In this document: piece by piece, positions 44,081-52,928 of the stretch | Numbering within the stretch: position 1 is the stretch's first letter | Layout: every line of letters starts with the position of its first letter | From: Pseudotabrizicola sp. | GTDB lineage: Bacteria; Pseudomonadota; Alphaproteobacteria; Rhodobacterales; Rhodobacteraceae | Length of the DNA: 64,000 nt | NCBI RefSeq assembly: GCF_030656345.1 | Contig: NZ_JAUSNR010000010.1 | Span: 372,001-436,000 of the forward strand | Reading direction: 5' to 3' | Notes under the pieces: model-generated | Told to the model about the DNA's origin: nothing | Databases searched by the model: none | What the model saw: only the letters and a program-made list of their open reading frames with translations | Made by a program: the position numbers and the translations under genes

Positions 44081-44832
44081 TCGAGGTTCAGGGCGTCAGC
44101 CACCGGATCGGCCAGACCCCGATCCTGTCAGACATCAGCCTGCGCCTGCCCAAGGGCAGGCTGACCGCGCTGATCGGGCCGAATGGCGCGGGCAAATCCA
44201 CCCTGCTGTCGCTGATGGGGCGGCTGATGCCGCTGCAGGCCGGGCAGATAACGGTCGACGGGTCCGACATTGCCCGCACCGACACCCGCCAGCTGGCGAA
44301 ACAGATGGCGATCCTGTCGCAATCCAACCCGCTGGGCAGCCGCCTGCGGGTGCGCGAGCTGGTGAGCTTTGGCCGCTGGCCGCATCATCAGGGCCGCCCC
44401 GGCCCGCAGGATGCGGCACAGGTAAGCCGGGCGCTGGACGATATGGACCTGACCCAGCTCGGTGACCGCTTTGTCGATGCGCTGTCGGGTGGTCAGCGCC
44501 AGCGGGCGTTTATCGCGATGACGCTGGCGCAGGGCGCAGACTGGCTGCTGCTGGATGAACCGCTTGCGGCGCTTGATATGGCCCATGCGCGCGGCGTGAT
44601 GGCGCGGCTGGCGGGGTTGCGCGATGCGGGTCGCAGCGTGGTCGTGGTGCTGCATGACATCAACCATGCGGCGGTCTGGGCAGACCATATCGTCGCCATG
44701 AAGGACGGGCGCATTGTGGCCGAGGGTCCGCCGTCCCAGGTCTGCACCGCCCCCACGCTGGGCGCGATCTATGATATGGACCTGCGGGTGATGCAGGTCG
44801 ATGGCAAGCCGCTGGTGCTGCATCACCTGTAA
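44077..44832 (+). CDS. Iron-siderophore ABC transporter ATP-binding protein
   Basis: A 251-residue FepC/CeuD-type ATPase with GPNGAGKSTLLSLMGR (Walker A), LSGGQRQRAFIAMTLAQ (signature), WLLLDEPLAALDMAHAR (Walker B) and VLHDINHA (switch). It completes the importer. The MarR gene follows after 62 bases in the same direction and may be cotranscribed. Confidence 0.93.
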   Translation: MIEVQGVSHRIGQTPILSDISLRLPKGRLTALIGPNGAGKSTLLSLMGRLMPLQAGQITVDGSDIARTDTRQLAKQMAILSQSNPLGSRLRVRELVSFGRWPHHQGRPGPQDAAQVSRALDDMDLTQLGDRFVDALSGGQRQRAFIAMTLAQGADWLLLDEPLAALDMAHARGVMARLAGLRDAGRSVVVVLHDINHAAVWADHIVAMKDGRIVAEGPPSQVCTAPTLGAIYDMDLRVMQVDGKPLVLHHL

Positions 44833-44893
44833 TCCCGCCGCAAGGCTGACAAACCGATGGCAGGCAGCCTATGCTGCCCCATCCCCTGCCCCG

Positions 44894-45382
44894 ATGGACC
44901 TGCCAGTGATATCCAGCGACGCCCTGCCCCCCGCCCCTGATTTCGGTGATGACGATCCGCGCATCGCCTATAACCGGGTGTGGTTCAACCTGCTGCGCAT
45001 CCAGCGCACCGCTTTTCCCCGCATCGCGCGCGCGCTGCGCCGCCATGGCATGGAAGACCCCATCTGGCACGAGATCATGCTGGAGATTGACCGGAGTGCC
45101 GCCGAGGGGATGCAGATGGCCGAACTGGAACGCAGGCTGCATGTCGCGCAATACACGCTGTCGCGCCATGTGACCCGCATGGTCAGCTCGGGCCTTGTGC
45201 GCCGCGAGCGCAGCCCGGGGGCCGGGCGCGGGCAACGTTTGTTCCTGACCGAGGCCGGGCGGCTGGCAAATGATGCGATCTGGCCCGCCTATATGGACGC
45301 GATCCAGTCCGAATTCGCCCATAGGGTCAGCACGGATGAGGCTTACGCGCTGTGCCGCGTGCTGATCCGGCTGTATCCATAG
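44894..45382 (+). CDS. MarR-family transcriptional regulator
   Basis: A 162-residue winged-helix regulator with the MarR layout: an N-terminal helix bundle from YNRVWFNLLRIQRTAFPRIA, recognition region AELERRLHVAQYTLSRHVTR and wing VRRERSPGAGRGQRLFLTEAG, then C-terminal dimerisation helices. The ATG at 44894 is preferred. Located at the end of a siderophore importer operon and facing the receptor gene, it may regulate this island. MarR control of iron uptake is unusual, since Fur, RirA, Irr or IscR proteins normally do this. Confidence 0.85.
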   Translation: MDLPVISSDALPPAPDFGDDDPRIAYNRVWFNLLRIQRTAFPRIARALRRHGMEDPIWHEIMLEIDRSAAEGMQMAELERRLHVAQYTLSRHVTRMVSSGLVRRERSPGAGRGQRLFLTEAGRLANDAIWPAYMDAIQSEFAHRVSTDEAYALCRVLIRLYP

Positions 45383-45385
45383 TGG

Positions 45386-45416
45386 CTGAAGGCGGGAGCA
45401 GCGCCCCCGCCTTCAG
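45386..45416. terminator. Bidirectional terminator between MarR and receptor genes
   Basis: CTGAAGGCGGG at 45386-45396 pairs with CCCGCCTTCAG at 45406-45416 around a 9-base loop. It sits four bases after one stop codon and seven before the other and can end both convergent transcripts. Confidence 0.8.
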
Positions 45417-45422
45417 AAGGTT

Positions 45423-47351
45423 TCAGAACTTCGACACCAGTGACAGGGTCACGGTGCGGCCCGGTTCACGCAGCGGAGTGACCGAATTGAAATCCGCCCC
45501 ATAAGAAGCGCGGTCGGCGAAATCGGTGTCAAACAGGTTCGTCACCTCGGCCCGCAGACGCAGATTCTGCATGCTGGGCGGCACGTATTCTGCGAAGACG
45601 TTCACCACCTCATAGCCTTTGAGCGTGTTCTGAGCATCGGCTGGCAGGTCATTGTAATCAAACGCAACATCCAGACTGCCGCCCAGCTTCCAGCCGGTGG
45701 CCCCGATCTCTTGCTGCACCTCAAACGCCAGAACCTGACCCAATGGCGCGCCGAAGTCCTGCGCCTCATAGCTGCTGGACACCGCGCCGTTCACCCGGAC
45801 CTTGCTGTTGGAATAGGTCAGCCGCGCAAAGCCGCCGTCCCAGCCATAGGTGCCGCCAAGGTTGAAGCCCCGGCTTTCGAAGTCAAAGTTCTCTTCTGCG
45901 CCGCGGGCCTTGTTGATTTTGGTCTGGAACACCTCACCGCCAAGGGTCAGGGTGCCATCGGTCCAGTCCACGCCTGCCACGATGTTTTCCGACCGCGATG
46001 GTTGCAGCCCCGTGTAGCTCCACAGCGGCGAACGCTCATAGATGTAGTTGTCTTCAATGTCGATGCCACCGAACACCGATGACACACCGGCGCGCAGGGT
46101 CAGCGCCTCTGTCAGGCCATAAGACACCGATGCATTGCCTGACAGGCCGGAATTCGTATCCTGCCAGCCGTTCACCCCGGTAAAGCGCTGCCGGTCGGCG
46201 CGCAGGCCAAAGGACAGTTTCAGCCGGTCCACCGGCTCCAGCCGCGCCTGCGCAAAGATGCCGATGTTGCGCGCGGTTTCCTCCAGCCGCACCCCCGGTG
46301 CCTCATACAGCCCGTTGCGGTCATAGGCATCAAGGCCCACCGTCACTGTATCGCGTTCGCTCAGGTTGAAGGTGTTCTGCGCGGTCAGCGACCAGGTGGC
46401 CGAGGTGCCTTCGCTTTGCCAGGGGTTTGGCACGTTCACCAGACTTTCGGAAAAGCCGACCACCAGCTTGGGGTCCCACATGCCAGCGGCCATGGTGTTT
46501 TCATAGCTGACCGAGACGCTGGTGCGGGTGGTGTCATACAGCCGGTCATGCCGCACCGGGCCGGCAACACCCCCCATATTGGCGCGGAACGGGCGGAAGG
46601 CGGCGTCGCGCAACCGCTGGGCCGAAAACTCGATCCGGTCACCGGAGTCGCTTTCATAGGCCAGCTTGACCAGACCGCTTTGCAGATCGGCGCCGGTGCC
46701 GGAAACCTTGTCACCCGCCCCTGCGGTATAATCCTTGCCCTGCGCGGATTTCAGATAGCCCAGCCATTCAAAGCCATTGTGCTGCCCGGCCACTGTCAGC
46801 GCCCCGGTAAAGGTGTTGCCATTGTCGCCGTAGGCCAGCCGCAGGTTGCCGCCGATGGGCTGCCCGTCCTCCAGAATATCGCCCGCATCGACGGTTTCAA
46901 ATACCACCGACCCCGCCATCGCGTGTGGCCCGGCATCTGCCGCGGCCACACCGGCATCGGCCCGCACCGCCTTCAGCAGACCGGGGTCGATCGCGTTGGC
47001 AGAGACATGATGAAAAGCGCGGTTGTTCTGCGCCACGCCGTCAATCGTCACCCGAAGGTTCAGCATATCGACGCCGTTGACAAAGATCTTCTGCGCAACC
47101 GGCATCGCGCCCCCGACAGAGACCGACGCGATCCCGGCGAACAGGTCTTTCAGATCGCCGGTGCGGGCGCGTTCAAGCTCGGCCTGCGACACGTATTGCG
47201 TGGTGGCCCGGTCGGCCGCCCCGGCCTGTTCATCCTGCTGTGCGACAAGGATCGGATCAAGGCTGATGTCCTGCGCCATCACCGGCAGGGCAAGAAGGCT
47301 GACGCTTGCGAACAACAGCCCGCGCGCACCCGTGAGTTTCAAACTGGTCAT
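45423..47351 (-). CDS. TonB-dependent outer-membrane receptor
   Basis: A 642-residue receptor. The signal peptide is residues 1-26 (LLFASVSLLALPVMAQD). A plug domain follows with YVSQAELERARTGDLKDLFA and the DPGLLKAVRADAGVAAADAG region. The rest is a beta-barrel ending in a terminal phenylalanine (LSLVSKF), the signal for outer-membrane insertion; a VTNLFDTDFADRASYG segment near the end is typical. It is convergent with the siderophore importer and should carry the ferric siderophore or a heme-like ligand across the outer membrane. Its promoter region carries two palindromes. Confidence 0.9.
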   Translation of the reverse strand: MTSLKLTGARGLLFASVSLLALPVMAQDISLDPILVAQQDEQAGAADRATTQYVSQAELERARTGDLKDLFAGIASVSVGGAMPVAQKIFVNGVDMLNLRVTIDGVAQNNRAFHHVSANAIDPGLLKAVRADAGVAAADAGPHAMAGSVVFETVDAGDILEDGQPIGGNLRLAYGDNGNTFTGALTVAGQHNGFEWLGYLKSAQGKDYTAGAGDKVSGTGADLQSGLVKLAYESDSGDRIEFSAQRLRDAAFRPFRANMGGVAGPVRHDRLYDTTRTSVSVSYENTMAAGMWDPKLVVGFSESLVNVPNPWQSEGTSATWSLTAQNTFNLSERDTVTVGLDAYDRNGLYEAPGVRLEETARNIGIFAQARLEPVDRLKLSFGLRADRQRFTGVNGWQDTNSGLSGNASVSYGLTEALTLRAGVSSVFGGIDIEDNYIYERSPLWSYTGLQPSRSENIVAGVDWTDGTLTLGGEVFQTKINKARGAEENFDFESRGFNLGGTYGWDGGFARLTYSNSKVRVNGAVSSSYEAQDFGAPLGQVLAFEVQQEIGATGWKLGGSLDVAFDYNDLPADAQNTLKGYEVVNVFAEYVPPSMQNLRLRAEVTNLFDTDFADRASYGADFNSVTPLREPGRTVTLSLVSKF

Positions 47352-47438
47352 GGACCGCTCCGTTGCATTCTGTGGGGATGCGTGGCTGCGGAGGACCGTG
47401 GCTGCGTTCTGCGCCTGCGGCTAGCGCGCCGCAGCGAT

Positions 47439-47489
47439 ACATGCAAGTGCATGTTCAGCAGGAATGGTATTGTTGACTAAATTAGTTCA
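47439..47489 (-). promoter_or_regulatory. Two palindromes upstream of the TonB receptor gene
   Basis: ACATGCA-AG-TGCATGT at 47439-47454 has perfect 7-bp arms. TTGACTAAATTAGTTCA at 47473-47489 is a near-perfect 17-bp palindrome whose last bases include the stop codon of the upstream phosphatase gene. They lie about 90-140 bases before the receptor start codon. Either could be an operator; the second resembles the TGAC/TAA-rich iron-responsive palindromes described for Rhodobacterales, but I cannot confirm the consensus from memory. Confidence 0.5.
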
Positions 47490-48284
47490 CGACTGCGGCT
47501 TTGATGCCCCGGATCGTATCGCCGGAGCGCCAAGCGAGGCAATCGCGGCAACCAGAGCGGGCTTGCCGATGACATAGCGCAGCTTTGCATCCAGCGGGGT
47601 TTGCGGCCAGTCCAGCGTGGAAACGGCACCAAGCGCCACCAGGACCGGCCAGGCGGCCATGACATCCCAGGCACTTTCGCCATAGCCGACATGGCCGTCC
47701 ACCTCTCCGGTCGCCAGTTCCAGCAGGGCGATGGTCGATGCGTTGCAACAGCGGAACAGCACGCCTGCGTCCTCGGCCAGATAGCGCAGCGCCTCGATGC
47801 GCTCGGCCAGCGGCAGGGCGCGGCCAAGCGCCACCCCCACCACTGCGCGGTCCGGCTGAAAGGCGCTCAGCGGTGGCAGAACCCGGCCATTCAGCGTCGG
47901 CGCATGGGTGGTGCCGCCCGCCAGCGTCAGGCCCAGTGCCGGGGCATGGATGATGCCCGCCACCGGCACCCCGGCCTGCCACAGCCCGATTGACACCGCC
48001 CATTGCCGGCCGCCCCGGACAAAGTTGAAGGTGCCATCAATCGGGTCAATGACCCATACGCGGTCTGACGTGCCCGGCAGCATTCCGCCCTCTTCGCCCA
48101 GAATGCCATCCTGCGGAAAGGCGGCGCGCAGGCGGGCGACGATCAGCGCCTCGACCGCGCGGTCAGCTTCGGTGACCAGATCCAGCGGCCCCTTGGCGCT
48201 GATGTCGCCTTGCGACAGGCTGCCGAAATGGCTCAGGGCAAGATCACCCGCCGCATGGGCCAAGGGGGTCAGAACATCGAACAT
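47487..48284 (-). CDS. Inositol monophosphatase family protein
   Basis: A 265-residue Mg-dependent, Li-sensitive-type phosphatase. Metal-site motifs are GEEGG in the first third, WVIDPIDGTFNFVRG (the DPxDGT motif) and GYGESAWDVMAAW near the C-terminus. Family members hydrolyse inositol phosphates, 3'(2'),5'-adenosine bisphosphate (CysQ) or fructose bisphosphate. If it acts on 3'-phosphoadenosine phosphate it would connect with the sulfotransferase-like protein, but that is only inference. It is followed by the receptor gene with a separate promoter region between. Confidence 0.85.
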   Translation of the reverse strand: MFDVLTPLAHAAGDLALSHFGSLSQGDISAKGPLDLVTEADRAVEALIVARLRAAFPQDGILGEEGGMLPGTSDRVWVIDPIDGTFNFVRGGRQWAVSIGLWQAGVPVAGIIHAPALGLTLAGGTTHAPTLNGRVLPPLSAFQPDRAVVGVALGRALPLAERIEALRYLAEDAGVLFRCCNASTIALLELATGEVDGHVGYGESAWDVMAAWPVLVALGAVSTLDWPQTPLDAKLRYVIGKPALVAAIASLGAPAIRSGASKPQS

Positions 48285-48372
48285 GTGAACCGATCCGTGG
48301 CTGAAGGGTTGGAAAAGGCATCGGGCAGGGCGATGGCAGGGGTCTGGCGGTTCATCCCGCCAGCACCGGCCC

Positions 48373-48999
48373 CTACCCCACCCGCAGCCCGAGCGTGTTC
48401 AGCACCCAGCCCGACAGGTCTTTCAGCATGATCTGCGTCGCCGCGTTGAAACCTTCGACCAGAACAATCGTGTCGGTGCTGGCGACCGGATAGGTCACGT
48501 TGAAGGTGCGGGTCGACAGGACCGAGGCATCGCTTTCGCGCACCAGCCGCGCCGTCAGGCGCACGCGGATATTGGCGCCCTGCCCCGCAGGGGCCGCTTC
48601 GGCCTGCATGTCTGTCAGTTCAGAGATCAGCACGTAATCACCAAAGCTGCCCAAGGGGCGGCGCCCGACATAGCGAAGGCCGTTGCTGTCTTCCAGCGTA
48701 CGCACGATCAGCGTCTGCATCATCTCGGGCGTTTCTGCCGACCATTGGCCATCGGTCAGATATTGCGCCTGCAACGGGCGCGGGCGGATCATGATCCGGT
48801 CGGTCATCAGCCCGCCGGGGGCCGAGGGCACCTCGACCACCAGCTGCCGCGCAAGGCTGCTGCGCGCCACCGGCCCGTCGGCGGGGGCCTGCAGGTCATA
48901 GCTTTCCAGCGGTGTCGCCGCCCCGCTCAGCGCCGAAATCGCCGCACAACCGGACAGGAACGCTGTTGCGGCAAGGATAGTCAGGATCGGCCGAAGCAT
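48373..48999 (-). CDS. ABC-type transport auxiliary lipoprotein (PqiC/MlaX-like)
   Basis: A 208-residue lipoprotein: signal peptide with lipobox FLSGCAAI, then the ABC_trans_aux domain (YDLQAPADGPVARSS, VEVPSAPGGLMTDRIMIRP, TDGQWSAETPEMMQTLIV). These outer-membrane-anchored lipoproteins are partners of MCE-family lipid transporters, like PqiC with PqiB. It is the last gene of the mlaE-mlaF-MCE operon, 31 bases after the MCE gene. Confidence 0.88.
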   Translation of the reverse strand: MLRPILTILAATAFLSGCAAISALSGAATPLESYDLQAPADGPVARSSLARQLVVEVPSAPGGLMTDRIMIRPRPLQAQYLTDGQWSAETPEMMQTLIVRTLEDSNGLRYVGRRPLGSFGDYVLISELTDMQAEAAPAGQGANIRVRLTARLVRESDASVLSTRTFNVTYPVASTDTIVLVEGFNAATQIMLKDLSGWVLNTLGLRVG

Positions 49000-49030
49000 G
49001 GCAGTGCTCTTTCGTTAAGGGCGACAGACG

Positions 49031-50752
49031 TTACTGGCGGTAAGCGGGGGTATTGGTCCCGCCAAGGAAGAACCGTGCCGGATCGCGCTGGATCTGGCGG
49101 GTCAGCTGGTCAAGATTGGTGATCAGGCCGCGCATTTCACGGCCCAGCAGGGTAAACTGCGGCAGGGCATTGGCCGAAAAGTCGCGTACCGGCCCGCCCG
49201 AGGCCGCCACCGTGCGCGCCACCTCGTCAAAGGCCTGCCGCGCCGATTCACTCGCCGCCTTCAGATCGGCGGTCACGCCGGGAATATCGGCTGAGACTTG
49301 CGCAATCGCCTGATCCAGCGCGTCAATCGTGCGGCGCAGATCGGTGGTGATCGCCGCCACATCGTTGTTGATCACCCGGTCCGCCCCGTCAAACGTGCGC
49401 TCTGCGGCAGACAGTGTGCGCTCCCCCACCTCCAGCGCCGAGTTGATCGCGCCCAAGGTCACATTGGCGTTGGCAAAGGTCTCTGTCACCGATGCCATGG
49501 CGGTGCCGGCCCTGTCGACCAGACCATCCACCTTGCCGCTGGCATCGGTCAGGCTTTGCCCCACCTCGGCAATCGTCAGGTTGGCGGTTTTCACGGCGGC
49601 GCGGATATCGGCGACCACTGCCGGCAGATCGGCATTGGCCGCTTCGGAAATCGGGCGGATCGCGGCGCGCGCCTCGGCCACCAGGGCCGCACCATCCACG
49701 GTGATCAGCGTGTCGAAATTGTCGGCAGCCGTACTGACCGACTCGAGCGTCGAGGTCAGATCGGCGATCATCGCATCGGTGGCACGGATTGTGGCTTCGG
49801 CTTCGGTCAGGCGGGCGGTCGCGGCCTCGCCGGTGCGGCGGAATTCGGCCACGGTTTCGCGCGCTTCCCTGCCGATCTGGTCAATCTGCGCGCGGATCTC
49901 GGCGATTCCGGTCTGCAGGTCTTCGGTGGTGCGGCGCAGCTCGTCCTGAATATAGCTGTCGGCAGACGACAGGGTGGTGGTGGCCTGATCCAATGTGGCG
50001 GTGCCGCTGTTCACAGTGGTGCGCGTGTCGGCCATCAGCGCATCAAGATTGGTCAGCGTGTTTTCCGCCGTGGCAAACAGGCTTTCCGCCTGCCCGGTCA
50101 GCCCTTCCACCGTGGTGCTGAAGGATGAGATGTTGTCGGCAAAATCGGCCACCGCCGCGGCCACCACCGAAAAATCCTCCAGCGCCTTGGACAGGCCGGC
50201 AGAGGCCGTTTCGGCATTGTCGAGAATGTTGTTGATGTGTTGGATATTCTCGGCACTGGCAAGCTCGGTCAGGTCCCGCATCACCTGCAACGCCTGTTCC
50301 ACCAGCTGCGGCGCATCTTCCGACAGGCTTTGCAGAATCGACCGCCCCGCCTCGATCTCGGGCACATCACCGGCGTCCGAGACGCGCAGCAGCGCATCTG
50401 CCGGATCACCCGGGCTGATGCCGACAAACGACACGCCGGTTACGCCCTGCGATTCAATCGTGGCAACCGAACTGGTGCGCACCGGCACTTCGGCCCCGAT
50501 TTCCAGCCGGACCAGCACCGTGCCATTGCCATCGGGCGACAGCCGCACATCCACCACCTGCCCCACCGGCAGACCGGCAAAGCGCACATCCGACGCGCCC
50601 GACAGGCCGGAAACCGAGGTGAAGCGCACCTCGTAATAACTGAACTGCCGGTCCAGCTGCACCTGCGCGAACCACAAAAAGAAGCCCAGAATGCCCAGCA
50701 GTCCGGCCAGCGTGAAGGCACCGATCAGAATATAGTTTGCCTTGGTTTCCAA
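49031..50752 (-). CDS. MCE/MlaD-family lipid transport protein with long helical extension
   Basis: A 573-residue protein with one N-terminal membrane anchor (residues 6-28) and one MCE domain (about 40-118: YYEVRFTSVSGLSGASDVRF and VGQVVDVRL). A very long helical, Thr/Ala-rich region of about 400 residues follows. This layout resembles MCE proteins whose helices form a needle or tunnel across the periplasm, longer than E. coli MlaD at about 180 residues. The start appears to be a TTG at 50752, four bases after the ATPase stop. It ends in FFLGGTNTPAYRQ. It should link the inner-membrane MlaFE complex to the lipoprotein partner. Confidence 0.88.
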   Translation of the reverse strand: METKANYILIGAFTLAGLLGILGFFLWFAQVQLDRQFSYYEVRFTSVSGLSGASDVRFAGLPVGQVVDVRLSPDGNGTVLVRLEIGAEVPVRTSSVATIESQGVTGVSFVGISPGDPADALLRVSDAGDVPEIEAGRSILQSLSEDAPQLVEQALQVMRDLTELASAENIQHINNILDNAETASAGLSKALEDFSVVAAAVADFADNISSFSTTVEGLTGQAESLFATAENTLTNLDALMADTRTTVNSGTATLDQATTTLSSADSYIQDELRRTTEDLQTGIAEIRAQIDQIGREARETVAEFRRTGEAATARLTEAEATIRATDAMIADLTSTLESVSTAADNFDTLITVDGAALVAEARAAIRPISEAANADLPAVVADIRAAVKTANLTIAEVGQSLTDASGKVDGLVDRAGTAMASVTETFANANVTLGAINSALEVGERTLSAAERTFDGADRVINNDVAAITTDLRRTIDALDQAIAQVSADIPGVTADLKAASESARQAFDEVARTVAASGGPVRDFSANALPQFTLLGREMRGLITNLDQLTRQIQRDPARFFLGGTNTPAYRQ

Positions 50753-50756
50753 CGGA

Positions 50757-51554
50757 TCAACTGCCTTTCTGGGCGTCTTTTGCAGCCAGTGCCGCGCGGG
50801 CGCGCGGCCCGTGGAAATAATCGTGAACCCAAGGGTGATCGACTTTCAGCATCTCGTCCATTGTTCCTGTTACCAGAACCTTCTTTTCGGCAAGGACCGC
50901 AATCCGGTCGCAGATTGCGTGCAGCGTGTCCAGATCATGCGTCACCAGAAACACCGTCAGCCCCATCGTATCGCTCAAGCGCCGGATCAGCGTGTCGAAA
51001 TCGGCAGCACCTATGGGGTCAAGCCCCGCTGTCGGCTCGTCCAGAAACACGATCTCGGGGTCCAGCGCCAGTGCCCGCGCCAGACCGGCGCGCTTGCGCA
51101 TGCCGCCCGACAGCTCTGACGGATATTTGTCGCCCGCCAGATAAGGCAAGCCCGACATCGAGATTTTCAGATCCGCCATCGCCCGGCGCAAGGCAGGGTC
51201 AAGCCCTGCAACCGCGCGCATCGGCACTTCGACATTCTCACGCACGTTCAGCGAGGAAAACAGCGCGCCATCCTGAAACATCACGCCCCAGCGCCGTTCC
51301 AGCGCGGCGCGGTCTTCTTCACTGGCCTCACGCACATTGGTGCCCAGCACCTCGATCTCGCCCTCCGCCGGGCGCAGCAACCCGGCAATCGCGCGCAGCA
51401 GCACCGATTTGCCGGTGCCAGATCCGCCGACCACGCCCAGGATTTCGCCGCGATACACATCCAGATTCAGCCCGTCATGCACCACATGGCTGCCGAACTG
51501 GGTGCGGATGCCCCGCAACCTGATCACCGGATCGTGCGCGTCCGCCACCGTCAT
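50757..51554 (-). CDS. MlaF-type lipid ABC transporter ATP-binding protein
   Basis: A 265-residue ATPase with GGSGTGKSVLLRAIAG (Walker A), LSGGMRKRAGLARALALDPE (signature) and VFLDEPTAGLDPIGAADFD (Walker B). The LSGGMRKR signature and the D-P-I-G-A-A stretch are typical of MlaF and Mkl proteins. Its start overlaps the MlaE stop by four bases. It powers lipid transfer with the MlaE permease and MCE protein. Confidence 0.93.
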   Translation of the reverse strand: MTVADAHDPVIRLRGIRTQFGSHVVHDGLNLDVYRGEILGVVGGSGTGKSVLLRAIAGLLRPAEGEIEVLGTNVREASEEDRAALERRWGVMFQDGALFSSLNVRENVEVPMRAVAGLDPALRRAMADLKISMSGLPYLAGDKYPSELSGGMRKRAGLARALALDPEIVFLDEPTAGLDPIGAADFDTLIRRLSDTMGLTVFLVTHDLDTLHAICDRIAVLAEKKVLVTGTMDEMLKVDHPWVHDYFHGPRARAALAAKDAQKGS

Positions 51555-52666
51555 AGCCCCACCTGCGCGAAGAAAATGGAAAACAACGCGTCGATCACGA
51601 TCACCGAAAAGATCGCCGTCACCACCGAGGATGAGGTTTTCTGCCCCAGCGATTCGGCGTTGTTGCCGACCTGCATCCCGGCGTGGCAGCCGACGATTCC
51701 GATGACGATGGCAAAGAAAGGTGCCTTGATCATGCCCACCATCAGATGCGACACCCCGGTGTTTTCGATCAGCCGCGACACAAACAGCGCCGGCGAAATC
51801 CCAAGCTCGACCCAGCTCATCAGCCCGCCACCCAAAAGGCCCGCCGCATTGGCGATCATCCCCAGAATGGGCAGCATCAGCAGCAGCGCCAGCACGCGCG
51901 GCACGATCAGCGCCGCCGCCGGGTCAATGCCCAGCGTGCGCATGGCATCAATCTCTTCGCGCATTTTCATCGACCCGATGGCGGCGGTAAAGGCCGAGGC
52001 CGTCCGCCCTGCCACGATGATGGCGGTCAGCAGAATGCCCAGCTCGCGCAGGATCGACACCGCGATCAGATCGACCACAAACACCTCTGCCCCGAACTGG
52101 CGCAGCTGTGCCGCACCCTGAAACGCAAGCACCACGCCGATCAGAAACGCCATCAGCGCCACGATCGGCACGGCTTTCAGCCCGACCTCCTGACAATGAT
52201 GGACAAGCGATGTCAGGCGGAATTCGGATGGATGGATCACAGACCGGCCCAGCCGCGCGATGAACACCCCCAGAAAGCCCAGAAGTTGCCCCAGAAACAC
52301 CGCGCCCGCCGCAACCGACCGGCCAAAGCCGTCGAGCCAGACCATCAGGGAAAATGGTGGTTTGGCTTGGATATCCGGGTCTGGCAGCGCCTTGCGCACG
52401 GTGTCGATCAGGGCGGTGGCGTGGTCACTGGCACCGACAAGGCGCAGCCTGTGCCCGGCGGCTTGCGCCGCCTGTTCCGCCTCGACAATCGCCCAGGCCG
52501 CCGCCGTATCCAGCCGCGTCACCTCGGTCAGATCCACACTCACCGGCCCCGCCGCCGCCTGCGTCAACTGACCATGCAGCCCGGTCAGATCGGCCAGCGA
52601 AAAACTGCCCGCAAGACGCAGGGACGTGCCGGCATCGGCCTGATCGATGGTGACAGTTGCTGGCAT
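51551..52666 (-). CDS. MlaE-type permease fused to an N-terminal STAS domain
   Basis: A 371-residue protein. Residues 1-100 form a STAS domain (LAGSFSLADLTGLHGQL, VSVDLTEVTRLDTAAAWAIV), the fold that is a separate MlaB protein in E. coli. The MlaE permease domain follows, with FRLTSLVHHCQEVGLKAVPI, the MKMREEIDAMRTLGIDP docking motif and late helices. The ATG at 52666 directly precedes the STAS domain. It is the first gene of the lipid-transport operon. Fusion of MlaB and MlaE functions is common in alphaproteobacteria. Confidence 0.92.
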   Translation of the reverse strand: MPATVTIDQADAGTSLRLAGSFSLADLTGLHGQLTQAAAGPVSVDLTEVTRLDTAAAWAIVEAEQAAQAAGHRLRLVGASDHATALIDTVRKALPDPDIQAKPPFSLMVWLDGFGRSVAAGAVFLGQLLGFLGVFIARLGRSVIHPSEFRLTSLVHHCQEVGLKAVPIVALMAFLIGVVLAFQGAAQLRQFGAEVFVVDLIAVSILRELGILLTAIIVAGRTASAFTAAIGSMKMREEIDAMRTLGIDPAAALIVPRVLALLLMLPILGMIANAAGLLGGGLMSWVELGISPALFVSRLIENTGVSHLMVGMIKAPFFAIVIGIVGCHAGMQVGNNAESLGQKTSSSVVTAIFSVIVIDALFSIFFAQVGL

Positions 52667-52867
52667 GTTCCGGCGATCCAAGACCCTGACTGACCCTTGC
52701 GGTTGACCGTGCAGGGCTATCATCATCATCGGGGCAAGGAAAGCATGGCGTAAGGGGCAGATCACCCCCCCGGCAATGGTGCCGCTCCAACACCGTCGGG
52801 CCGCACAGCGCCCTGAGAGAACGCCCCGGCACCGCCCGGGGGCAAAGCTGCGGCTGACCGGGGCATG

Positions 52868-52879
52868 TGATCTGGATCA
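52868..52879 (+). promoter_or_regulatory. Weak FNR-like half-palindrome upstream of YeeE/YedE gene
   Basis: TGATCTGGATCA shares the inner eight bases of the FNR consensus but lacks the outer T and A. It lies 50-61 bases before the YeeE/YedE start codon. It may be functional or a chance match. Confidence 0.25.
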
Positions 52880-52928
52880 TGGCACTTGCGGACATTGCCG
52901 TCAGAATAGCGCAAAACGAGGGTGCGCC

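Noticed and set aside
52868-52879. Firm FNR site for the YeeE/YedE gene
   Set aside because: Only the inner half-sites match and no correctly spaced -10 element is evident; kept as low-confidence only.
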